NCBI RefSeq assembly: GCF_024807945.1
Contig: NZ_JANUFD010000012.1
Coordinates: forward strand, 1 to 64,000
DNA: 64,000 nt
Direction of reading: 5' to 3'
Source: Pseudomonas sp. JUb42
GTDB lineage: Bacteria; Pseudomonadota; Gammaproteobacteria; Pseudomonadales; Pseudomonadaceae
This document shows, in pieces, positions 49,913 to 57,278 of this stretch. Below the pieces are notes generated by a model. That model worked only from the letters and a program-made list of their open reading frames with translations. It was not told the DNA's origin and searched no databases. Positions within the stretch are counted from its first letter, which is position 1, and each line of letters begins with the position of its first letter. Both the position numbers and the translations under genes were made by a program.

Positions 49913-50914
49913 TTAAATAGATAGGTTGCGTTTATCCCAATAAATCTGCGCCTGTGCGAAGGCCTGATCACGGGGCATACCGAGGCCACGCAAGGCCAGC
50001 GCGATAGTCGAAATCAGTGCCAGTTGCGGGTAGCTGTCTTCGATGTCACCGCGCCATAGGGCAGTCAGTTGCTGCGGATCCAGGGTGGCGGGTTTGACGT
50101 GGCGACGCTCCGACAGTGCAGGCCACTCCTCATCCCAAGGCTGTCCTGCGCTGGTTCCATAGAGGTGGCTGATGGTGTCAGGGTTGACCTCGATTTCGCC
50201 ACCGTCACCCTTGATCACGATGGCGTTATCGCCCAGCAGGCTGCTGGCATCGCGGTGCACGCCCTGATAGCCGGGGTGAAAGATGCTCTGCAGGCCGCAG
50301 CGTGCGCCCAGCGGATTGATGATGCGCGCCAGAGAGTGAATCGGCGAACGCAGACCCAGAGTGTTACGAAGGTCGATCATCCGTTGCAGTTGCGGCGCCC
50401 AGTCGCCCAAAGGCATGAACGCCAGATTATGCTGCGCCAGTGACGACTCGACGGATTGCCAGTTGCGGCACAAAGGAATGCCGAGCAGACCGAGCAGTTG
50501 CTCGCTGTAAAGGCGCCCGGCGGTATGAGCGCCGCCGCCGTGCATGAAAATCTTCACACCGTTCTGGGCCAGGCATTTTGCCGCCAGCAAGTACCAGGGC
50601 AAATGGCGCTTTTTGCCTGCATAGGTCGGCCAGTCGATATCAACTGCAAGGGCTGGGGTATGCAGGCGCGCGCGGATGGCTTCGGTAAAGCCCGCCAGTT
50701 CTTCAGCGCTTTCTTCCTTGTGTCGCAGCAGCATCAGGAAGGCACCGAGTTGGGTGTCCTCGACTTTTTCTTCGATCAACATGCCCATGGCTTCACGCGC
50801 TTCCTCGCGGGTGAGATTACGGGCGCCTTGCTTGCCCTTGCCGAGAATGCGTACGAACTGCGCAAAAGGATGTTCGGCGGGCGTTTGGGTAACGAGCGGG
50901 GCGTATTCGGTCAT
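49913..50914 (-). CDS. ybiB: YbiB/TrpD2-type glycosyl-transferase-like protein
   Basis: 333-aa protein with the anthranilate phosphoribosyltransferase fold. The N-terminal helical domain (GKGKQGARNLTREEAREAMGMLIEEKVEDTQLGAFLMLLRHKEES) and the nucleoside-phosphorylase-like core (KIFMHGGGAHTAGRLYSEQLL; FHPGYQGVHRDASSLLGD) are clear. YbiB of E. coli binds nucleic acids and is not a tryptophan enzyme. It starts in the ATGA overlap with the tusE stop and is the last gene of the tus operon. Confidence 0.88.
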   Translation of the reverse strand: MTEYAPLVTQTPAEHPFAQFVRILGKGKQGARNLTREEAREAMGMLIEEKVEDTQLGAFLMLLRHKEESAEELAGFTEAIRARLHTPALAVDIDWPTYAGKKRHLPWYLLAAKCLAQNGVKIFMHGGGAHTAGRLYSEQLLGLLGIPLCRNWQSVESSLAQHNLAFMPLGDWAPQLQRMIDLRNTLGLRSPIHSLARIINPLGARCGLQSIFHPGYQGVHRDASSLLGDNAIVIKGDGGEIEVNPDTISHLYGTSAGQPWDEEWPALSERRHVKPATLDPQQLTALWRGDIEDSYPQLALISTIALALRGLGMPRDQAFAQAQIYWDKRNLSI

Positions 50915-51246
50915 ATGCAATTGGTCGGCTTGGGCAGGCCCGCCAGCTTGGCGGCGAGTTTGGCGGGAGTGCCGTTGAACAGGCGATTGAGGTGCATGCT
51001 GTTGCCTTTCTCGACGCCCAGTTTCAAGGCGGCGTACTTGATCAGCGGGCGGGTCGCCGGGGATAGCTGGAACTCGGCGTAAAACCCGCGCAACAGTTCC
51101 AGTATTTCGATGTGTGCCGGGCTCAGGTCGATACCTTCCCTGACGGCCAGGGCCTGCGCCACGTCCATGGACCAGTCGTTCAGGTCCTGCAGAAAGCCAT
51201 CCTTGTCCAGGGCAATCTGCCGGGTATCAAGCGTCAGGACATTCAT
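50911..51246 (-). CDS. tusE: Sulfur relay protein TusE (DsrC-like)
   Basis: 111-aa DsrC-family protein that takes persulfide sulfur from TusBCD and hands it to MnmA for tRNA U34 thiolation. The key penultimate cysteine is present (Cys110 in KPTNCI). Typical text: DKDGFLQDLNDWSMDVAQALA and LSPAHIEILELLRGFYAEFQLSPATRPLIKY. The ATG at 51246 overlaps the tusB stop by four bases; a start two codons upstream is less likely. Confidence 0.94.
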   Translation of the reverse strand: MNVLTLDTRQIALDKDGFLQDLNDWSMDVAQALAVREGIDLSPAHIEILELLRGFYAEFQLSPATRPLIKYAALKLGVEKGNSMHLNRLFNGTPAKLAAKLAGLPKPTNCI

Positions 51247-51542
51247 AGCCAACTGTTGACCTTGTCGAAGCGAATCGTCAAATCGACGAAGCCGGCGTAA
51301 TCAACCTGGCTGGCCCAGGCGGGCGCCTGAATATTGCGGGCCTGCATATCTTCCTCGAGGGCAAACAGCTTCAGGCCTCCGAGTCGATCTTCCAGGGCTT
51401 GCAGGGGGGCGCTGGCAGGTGTCAGGGAGTAAGTCGCGTCGCCGCACAGCAGGATGGCGTCGTGTTCCCCGACCAGGCGCAGGCAACTGTTCAGGCGGCT
51501 GTCGCTAAAAGGGGAGTGGGAGAGAACATGTAAGGTCGACAT
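51243..51542 (-). CDS. tusB: Sulfur relay protein TusB (DsrH-like)
   Basis: 99-aa DsrH-family subunit of the TusBCD complex, MSTLHVLSHSPFSDSRLNSCLRLVGEHDAILLCGDATYSLT with the C-terminal VDLTIRFDKVNSWL. Overlaps tusE by four bases and tusC by one base. It is mainly structural; the sulfur-carrying cysteine is on TusD. Confidence 0.92.
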   Translation of the reverse strand: MSTLHVLSHSPFSDSRLNSCLRLVGEHDAILLCGDATYSLTPASAPLQALEDRLGGLKLFALEEDMQARNIQAPAWASQVDYAGFVDLTIRFDKVNSWL

Positions 51543-51904
51543 CAGATTGTGATCACCTGGTCGTAACGGTCAATGAGCGCAGCAATCTCGCCGGACGACT
51601 GCCGCTGAAGGCCTTCCCCGTCCAGGTTGGTCGTCGCGATTGCGCGCTCTTTCAGGCTCTGCTCGCAGGCGTAGAGTTCTTCGACCCCGAACATTGTCAG
51701 GGCCTGCAGATTGGCGGTCAGATCCTTCTGCTGAACGGCGGCGGATTTTTGCTCCGGCGACAGCTGAAAAACCCCGTCGTCCAGAAACAGCAAGCCAATC
51801 GGCAAATCGAAGGCGCCGCCAGCCAGAACGATATCCAGCACTTCGCGGGCACTCGGCCCGGACCAGGGCGACTGGCGGCTGATAATCAACAAAGACTTGG
51901 CCAT
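51542..51904 (-). CDS. tusC: Sulfur relay protein TusC (DsrF-like)
   Basis: 120-aa DsrF-family subunit of TusBCD: KSLLIISRQSPWSGPSAREVLDIVLAGGAFDLPIGLLFLDDGVFQL, and the usual C-terminal IDRYDQVITI. Lies three bases after tusD and overlaps tusB by one base. Confidence 0.93.
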   Translation of the reverse strand: MAKSLLIISRQSPWSGPSAREVLDIVLAGGAFDLPIGLLFLDDGVFQLSPEQKSAAVQQKDLTANLQALTMFGVEELYACEQSLKERAIATTNLDGEGLQRQSSGEIAALIDRYDQVITI

Positions 51905-51907
51905 TGC

Positions 51908-52300
51908 TCAAGGCCCTCCGAAGCAGATCAATCGGTCAGCGCTTTGCACCGCGTCATGCAATTGGCCCAGGCCCGATAACTCCCAGGGCGCCGACAGATT
52001 GGCAGCGGGGCGCTGATAGCGCTGGGCCTCTTCGTCATTCAACACACCCCGGCGCAACGCTGCCGCGATACAGACTACGCCGTCCAGGTGATGGGTCGCG
52101 ACGAACTCACGCCACTGCAAAGACAGATCTTGTTCGTCCTGCGGGGTTACAACATTGGCCGAAGCGCTATGGACGCCGTCCTGATAAAAAAACAGGCGGA
52201 CAATCTCGTGACCCTGCGCCAGCGCCGCCTGGGCGAATAGCAGGGCGCGGCGGGAAGAGGGTGCATGGGCCGCAGAGAAAAGGGCGATGGCGAACTTCAT
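51908..52300 (-). CDS. tusD: Sulfurtransferase TusD (DsrE-like)
   Basis: 130-aa DsrE-family subunit, first gene of the operon. The active cysteine is Cys77 in DGVVCIAAALRRGV; LFFYQDGVHSASAN and SADRLICFGGP are conserved. It accepts persulfide sulfur from TusA. The ATG at 52300 is chosen over a start two codons upstream on family length. Confidence 0.94.
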   Translation of the reverse strand: MKFAIALFSAAHAPSSRRALLFAQAALAQGHEIVRLFFYQDGVHSASANVVTPQDEQDLSLQWREFVATHHLDGVVCIAAALRRGVLNDEEAQRYQRPAANLSAPWELSGLGQLHDAVQSADRLICFGGP

Positions 52301-52358
52301 GGGCAACTCTGTGTGTGAAACGTGCCTTATGATAAAGAATTAACGCCCTTGAGACAGC

Positions 52359-52384
52359 AAAAAGCCCGCGATGCGGGCTTTTTG
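52359..52384. terminator. Bidirectional-looking intrinsic terminator after yccA
   Basis: Perfect stem AAAAAGCCCGC / GCGGGCTTTTT with a GAT loop, lying 19 bases after the yccA stop. On the minus strand it ends in TTTTTGCTG and separates yccA from the tus operon. Confidence 0.92.
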
Positions 52385-52402
52385 TTGACGCCAAGCCGGG
52401 GC

Positions 52403-53074
52403 TTAGTCGTCGCGGCTCATGATGCCGAAGATCTGCAACAGGCTGATGAACAGGTTGTAGATCGATACATACAGGCTGATGGTCGCCATGATGTAGTTGC
52501 GCTCGCCGCCATGGATGATGGCGCTGGTCTGGAACAGGATCGCAGCTGACGAGAACAGCACGAAGCCGGCGCTGATCGCCAGTTGCAGGCCGCTGATGTT
52601 GAAGAACATGCTGGCCAGGGTAGCGCCAAGCAGGACGAAGAAACCAACGGTGATGAAACCGCTGAGGAAGCTCATGTCCTTGCGGCTGATAAGCACATAA
52701 GCCGACAGACCGCCGAATACCAGCGCCGTCATGGCGAAGGCCGAGCTGACCACCTCTGCACCGCCCTGCATACCCAGGTAACGATTGAGGATAGGGCCCA
52801 GCAGGTAACCCATGAAGCCGGTCAGAGCAAAGGCCGACACCAGGCCCCAGCCCGAGTCGCGCAATTTGTTGGTGAGGAAGAACAGACCGTAGAAGCCGAT
52901 CAGCACCACGAAAATGTTCGGGTAGCCCACATGCATCTGCTGGGCAACATAGGCCATGACGCCGCTGAACGCTAAGGTCAGCGCCAGCAGGCTGTACGTG
53001 TTGCGCAGGACGCGGCTAACCTCTAGCTGATCGGCCTGCACGCCGTTATTAACTGCGTAATCCTGTTCGCGCAT
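52403..53074 (-). CDS. yccA: Bax inhibitor-1 family protein YccA
   Basis: 223-aa inner-membrane protein with seven helices of the BI-1/TMBIM family (LRNTYSLLALTLAFSGVMAYVA; ALTGFMGYLLGPILNRYL; final IMATISLYVSIYNLFISLLQIFG). In E. coli YccA is a substrate and modulator of the FtsH protease. AGGAG lies seven bases before the chosen ATG at 53074. It is divergent from a tRNA-Ser gene. Confidence 0.94.
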   Translation of the reverse strand: MREQDYAVNNGVQADQLEVSRVLRNTYSLLALTLAFSGVMAYVAQQMHVGYPNIFVVLIGFYGLFFLTNKLRDSGWGLVSAFALTGFMGYLLGPILNRYLGMQGGAEVVSSAFAMTALVFGGLSAYVLISRKDMSFLSGFITVGFFVLLGATLASMFFNISGLQLAISAGFVLFSSAAILFQTSAIIHGGERNYIMATISLYVSIYNLFISLLQIFGIMSRDD

Positions 53075-53196
53075 GGCGAAACTCCTGGTGGTTGAAATGT
53101 TGAGTTGCAAAGATCATAACAGAGGTGCCGCCAGTCGCCAGCGGCAGAGTTTGACAGCTTGTTTCATTCGGGTATTATGGCGCCCGCAGCAAAAGT

Positions 53197-53284
53197 GGAG
53201 ATATGGCCGAGTGGTTTAAGGCAGCAGTCTTGAAAACTGCCGACTGTAACAGGTCCTAGAGTTCGAATCTCTATGTCTCCGCCA
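53197..53284 (+). tRNA. tRNA-Ser (anticodon UGA)
   Basis: 88-nt class II tRNA with acceptor stem GGAGATA/ TGTCTCC, anticodon stem GCAGT/ACTGC around the loop CTTGAAA (anticodon TGA at 53231-53233), a long variable arm, the T-loop GTTCGAATC and an encoded CCA end. It reads UCN codons ending in A. The 3' end is a possible integration site, since the genes beyond it are not part of the conserved neighbourhood. Confidence 0.97.
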
Positions 53285-53296
53285 TCTTCTACAGCG

Positions 53297-53322
53297 CAAA
53301 GCCCTGATTTTTCAGGGCTTTG
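53297..53322 (+). terminator. Hairpin terminator after tRNA-Ser
   Basis: AAAGCCCTGA-TTTT-TCAGGGCTTT, a perfect 10-bp stem, starts 13 bases after the tRNA. The T-run is weak (TTTGTCGT). Confidence 0.75.
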
Positions 53323-53360
53323 TCGTATCTGGGATTCAGGAATCAGACCCCGAGAAATCA

Positions 53361-53393
53361 GGGTCGTTTCCGCATCTTATGTATCGTTTCCGC
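53361..53393. mobile_element. Possible IS21-like end remnant
   Basis: On the minus strand GCGGAAACGA occurs twice with a 20-bp period (53393-53384 and 53373-53364), separated by TACATAAGAT. Direct repeats of this kind with GGAAACGA cores resemble the multiple terminal repeats at ends of IS21-family elements. No transposase gene is present. The surrounding spacer (53323-53520) has stop codons in the frames I read and no recognisable gene. Confidence 0.3.
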
Positions 53394-53520
53394 CACTATG
53401 CGTGAAAAATGTTTCATCGGGTCGGTTTCACAATCTATCCCAAGCGCCGCTAACCGTCTGCATTACCTGCTGTCCGCTGTACCCCAACAGCCCGGCCAAT
53501 CTTCCGTAGCCTTGCGTAAT

Positions 53521-55989
53521 TCAAGATCCAACCCGCCGGCTACGTACCCGCACAGCGACGATCAGCCCACCCGCAATCAACAGAACAATCACCGGCACGT
53601 ATAGGTGCTGGTGCAGCCAATAGCGGCTGGTCCGCCAGGCCTGTATGAACGGGAACCGTTTGGCGGCGGCAAAATCCGGTTCCGCGCACTGGCGGCCGAA
53701 GTCTTCGGCGAAAGGTACTGCCGCGCCCTCTTTGACGTAGCGCTGGTAAAGCTGACTGGCACGCGGTTGATCGTTTTGCACGAAGCCGGTCGCCTGACAC
53801 AACACTGCCGCGAAGGCCTGGGAGCGCGGGGGCAGTTCGTCGGCGGCCTTTTCGGCATGGGCGACGGCCACGTAGCGGTAATGGAAGGTTTGCCCAGGGC
53901 TGGCTTCGCTGGTCGCATAGCGGCGGCGTTCGTCTGCGGTCACCAGTGGCCCGGGCAGATCGGCTGCTGCGCGTTGTTCCGGCGTGTCGCGGGGCAGGGC
54001 AGGGCTGTCTTCCCGAGTGTAGCGCCATGACCCTCGCCCGGTCCCGTAGGTATACATGCCGCCGATCTCGGCGAAGTCCGGGCCTTGCTGGTATCCCATG
54101 ATCTCCATGCCATGCTGGCGCGCCAGCCTTGCAGCGCTGAACCAGGCTTCGGCACGATTGGTCGCGAACCAGGCGTTCGCGGCATCGTGTCGCGCATCGC
54201 CATAACGTTTGGCCCAGGCCCGTGGTGTGCTGACTGTCAACGTCTGTTGGGCTGAGTAGACATAGTCGACATCGGTATTGCGTGGATCCTGGTCATCCGG
54301 AAAATACGCCAGCGCTTGTTCGAACTGGCCCTGACGCATCATGCGTCGTGCCAGCAGCGAACGCAGACGATCGGCCTCGGTGAAGCTCGACTCCGCTTGC
54401 CGCGAGCGCCATGCCAGAAGTTGCTCGGCATTGAAACTGGCGAAATCGACGGGCCTGGGCGGCATCGCGGAGGCCGGGACGTGCTCATCAATGTAGGCCT
54501 TGAGTTCCTCCACCGTCAGGACTCGCTCGGCCACGTAATACATGTCCTCGGCATACCCGGACACGTAGAACTGCTGCAAGGCCTGCGTGTATTCGCCGCG
54601 AGACAGCGACAGCACGGCCTGTTCAGCCCTCAAGCGTTGCACGCCATCGTGTTCGACGCTGCCATCGAGCGTCGGAAACCCTCGTGCCGCTTCGGCGTAG
54701 GCCTGGGCAGCGGCGTTGTTGTCGCCGCGGCGCAGCGCCAGTTTCGCTCGCACCCAGCCCGCCAGCGCGCCGGATTGTCGGTCGACCAGGCTTTGCGCCA
54801 GTGGGTAATTACCCAGCCGGTACGCCAATGCGGCCAGGCGATCGGTGCCGGCTACCGGTTGCACGCCATGCTGGTTGATCGCCTCGACCAGTCGTTGCAG
54901 CACTGGATTGGCGCTCACGCCCTTATAGTTCTGCGCCGCATCGGCATAGCCCAGGCGCCCGGTATTCTCGGAGTTGGCGAAAACATCGTTGGCGCTGGAG
55001 GGATCGTCGTTGACGATATCGCCCATCATGGCAAGGCTGTAAGCCACCAGCAAACGTTGGCTGAGTGGATCATCGATAACGCTGGCGGCTTGATCCGTAT
55101 TACTCAGTAGCCATTGCGCAATGATCCGCAGCGATTGCACCGCGCTGTCGGAACCTCGCGCGGCCTGCTCGGCATAAAGCGCCAGCGCCTGCTTGAGATC
55201 GGCCGGTGCGATGGCGCTGGCGCAAGCGGTGGCGTTCATGAAGTCGGAATAATCGCAGGCTTGTCCGGGCGTTGTCAGGTACAGGCGGGCCTGCTCGCCA
55301 TAGCTGCCGACCGCCATTGCCCATGGATCGGGTGCTCCGGTCAGCGCCAGGCTGCGCGCCTGCTTGAAAGCCGTAACCGCGCTGGCCCGTGCCGCTTGGG
55401 CCTGCGGATCGGCATCGGCTGAGGCACTGCGCTCGGTATACAGACGGCCCAATGCATAGGCAGCCCACACCGCGCGGGGTGCGCCTTGATCGGCAGGTAG
55501 CGCCAACACCGCCTGAAAACGCTCGATGGCCAGTGCCTGCAGCGCCTCGGGGCTGCGCTCACAGGCCTGATCGACAGCCGTACAGGCTTGTGCGGCCTTG
55601 AGGTCTACGGCACCGGTGGTATATAGCCGCAACGCTGGCGGCAGTCCGGCGCCCAAGGCATAGGCCTGTTCGTCGTATGGCGCCTGACGCATGGCTTGCA
55701 ACGCCTGCCATTGCGCAGCGGGCAGCGAGGCCTTGTCAGGCTCATCGGGGTTGACTGCCGGTGCCTCATCGTAGCCATTGCTCCGGCGCTCGACGGCCTT
55801 GAGCGTATCGCTCGCGGCCAGCAGATGCATGGCTTCGTAGGCAAAGGAATTGCTCGGGGTCGCCGCCAGTGTCGCTGCGCGATCATCCAGCAGTTGCAAG
55901 GGAAAGAACGGCCCGCAGGCCATGACCGCGACCGCTCCGGTCGACAACGTCACAGCCAGTACCCGCGCAACCTTTTTACGATTCCACAT
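53521..55989 (-). CDS. Exported, repeat-rich protein with C-terminal membrane anchor, function unknown
   Basis: 822-aa protein that I do not recognise. The N-terminal segment RKKVARVLAVTLSTGAVAVMAC could be a signal peptide, possibly a lipoprotein signal (VMAC at residues 22-25). The body is helical, alanine-rich and TPR/Sel1-like (AAYALGRLYTER; LAALAYRLGNYPLAQSLVDRQSG; ALRRGDNNAAAQAYAEAARGFP). Near the C-terminus one hydrophobic helix (YVPVIVLLIAGGLIVAV) is followed by RVRSRR, suggesting a bulk periplasmic domain anchored by both ends. The ATG at 55989, with AAGGA upstream, overlaps the DUF3142 gene by 14 bp, implying coupled translation. Confidence 0.75.
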   Translation of the reverse strand: MWNRKKVARVLAVTLSTGAVAVMACGPFFPLQLLDDRAATLAATPSNSFAYEAMHLLAASDTLKAVERRSNGYDEAPAVNPDEPDKASLPAAQWQALQAMRQAPYDEQAYALGAGLPPALRLYTTGAVDLKAAQACTAVDQACERSPEALQALAIERFQAVLALPADQGAPRAVWAAYALGRLYTERSASADADPQAQAARASAVTAFKQARSLALTGAPDPWAMAVGSYGEQARLYLTTPGQACDYSDFMNATACASAIAPADLKQALALYAEQAARGSDSAVQSLRIIAQWLLSNTDQAASVIDDPLSQRLLVAYSLAMMGDIVNDDPSSANDVFANSENTGRLGYADAAQNYKGVSANPVLQRLVEAINQHGVQPVAGTDRLAALAYRLGNYPLAQSLVDRQSGALAGWVRAKLALRRGDNNAAAQAYAEAARGFPTLDGSVEHDGVQRLRAEQAVLSLSRGEYTQALQQFYVSGYAEDMYYVAERVLTVEELKAYIDEHVPASAMPPRPVDFASFNAEQLLAWRSRQAESSFTEADRLRSLLARRMMRQGQFEQALAYFPDDQDPRNTDVDYVYSAQQTLTVSTPRAWAKRYGDARHDAANAWFATNRAEAWFSAARLARQHGMEIMGYQQGPDFAEIGGMYTYGTGRGSWRYTREDSPALPRDTPEQRAAADLPGPLVTADERRRYATSEASPGQTFHYRYVAVAHAEKAADELPPRSQAFAAVLCQATGFVQNDQPRASQLYQRYVKEGAAVPFAEDFGRQCAEPDFAAAKRFPFIQAWRTSRYWLHQHLYVPVIVLLIAGGLIVAVRVRSRRVGS

Positions 55990-57184
55990 GCAGCGATTCC
56001 TTTCCTTGTTCACAACGAAGCCAGCCAATAGTGCGTTGCCGACCGGATTTGAGAAGCCCGGGCTGGCGGATCTGGAACGACAAACCCGCGCTGTCGCGCT
56101 GCATGAAATAGCCATTGATGCCGTCCGCCGCCGCGCAGTTGCCGATGATCCGGATGGCACTCGGCGGGGAGCCATCGCCAACCCCGGTATTGCTCAATAC
56201 CAGATCGAACAACTGCGGGTCCGCCGTGTTGCGCAGTTGTGCGCTGATCTGCACGCTAAGAGGCGCCTGGGTCAAGACCGCACGCCAGGTCTCGGGGCTC
56301 CACGCGCGGGCGTCCTGTGCGGTGGGCAAGCGAAACCAGACGATGCCGGCCAGCCCGGCAGGCGGATTGCGGCTCAAGCGCCGGGCAAAATCCTGCAGAG
56401 CCTGCGGATCAGCCATGAGCTCGTGGGACTCCATGCCGTTCACCAGGGTCGCCCGCTCACTTTCGATGCTCACCACTTGCCCGTCCCGGCCCCAGGCCAC
56501 GCGGCTGCCGTAAGCCGGCAACGCCACTTGCCAGGGCTTGTGCATGCGCCTGGAAAATTGCTCCAGCCAGGTCTGGGCCAACAGTGGATCGAACAAGCCG
56601 ACCCGCGGATCCTGCACGGCATGGACTTGCAACACGGCCTCATCGACCTGCTCCATGACCGCTTCCACTGCGCCGCTTTGCAGCCAGGTTGGCAATGCCG
56701 TGATCGACAGGCGCTCGTGGTTTTTCAGCAAACCTCGTACACGCTTCAGCCAGAGGGCATAGGCCGGGAGTCTGGCGGTGGCGCAATCGTGGTCTATTTC
56801 GATACCGGCCAGAGCAACACCGCTTTGGCGCCACACCTCAAGGGTCGTGCTGATTTTGGCAAACAACGTCGGCTCGTCCATATCGGCCATCTGCCCGTCA
56901 ATGCGCAACACCGCAATCACCGGGCGAGCGCTGGTTGCGAGGGTGGACCAATCAGGTGCCGTGCTCAGCCACTGGCCATGGGCATCGGCCTGCGCCGCCA
57001 GCACCCGCCATTGATTGACAATATCGGCGTTGGACTGCACCGCAGACACCAGCGCGGGCGTCCACTGGCGCTGCCAGATATAGGCATCGTTGGGCAATGG
57101 TGCTGCTGGCGGCGAGCAGCCCGACAATGTGGCGCCAAACAGGGCGATCAACAGCGCCAGGCCGGGCAGCATTCTGTGCATCAT
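55976..57184 (-). CDS. DUF3142-domain lipoprotein
   Basis: 402-aa protein with a clear lipobox L-S-G-C23 after a hydrophobic signal (LPGLALLIALFGATLSGC). It resembles DUF3142 proteins: AYIWQRQWTPALVSAV at the start, and ALAGIEIDHDCATARLPAY in the middle, which reads like a TIM-barrel strand end of a glycoside-hydrolase-like fold. This fold assignment is an inference. It probably sits in the outer or inner membrane facing the periplasm. The next gene overlaps it by 14 bp, so the two products probably act together. Confidence 0.78.
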   Translation of the reverse strand: MMHRMLPGLALLIALFGATLSGCSPPAAPLPNDAYIWQRQWTPALVSAVQSNADIVNQWRVLAAQADAHGQWLSTAPDWSTLATSARPVIAVLRIDGQMADMDEPTLFAKISTTLEVWRQSGVALAGIEIDHDCATARLPAYALWLKRVRGLLKNHERLSITALPTWLQSGAVEAVMEQVDEAVLQVHAVQDPRVGLFDPLLAQTWLEQFSRRMHKPWQVALPAYGSRVAWGRDGQVVSIESERATLVNGMESHELMADPQALQDFARRLSRNPPAGLAGIVWFRLPTAQDARAWSPETWRAVLTQAPLSVQISAQLRNTADPQLFDLVLSNTGVGDGSPPSAIRIIGNCAAADGINGYFMQRDSAGLSFQIRQPGLLKSGRQRTIGWLRCEQGKESLHVES

Positions 57185-57278
57185 GACGAGCGTGCCGCCT
57201 TCCTCGTTGCAGAGGGCGAAGTCTACCTGAGGGCAGGACGGGGTGAGTGGCCAACCGCTTCGATGTTAGCCGTCTACA

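Noticed and set aside
49913..50914. Anthranilate phosphoribosyltransferase (trpD)
   Set aside because: The fold is shared, but the sequence matches the YbiB/TrpD2 branch and lies in the tus operon with no tryptophan genes.
53323..53520. Short coding remnant such as an integrase tail beyond tRNA-Ser
   Set aside because: I read the minus-strand frames; all hold stops and give only fragments without a tyrosine-recombinase motif.
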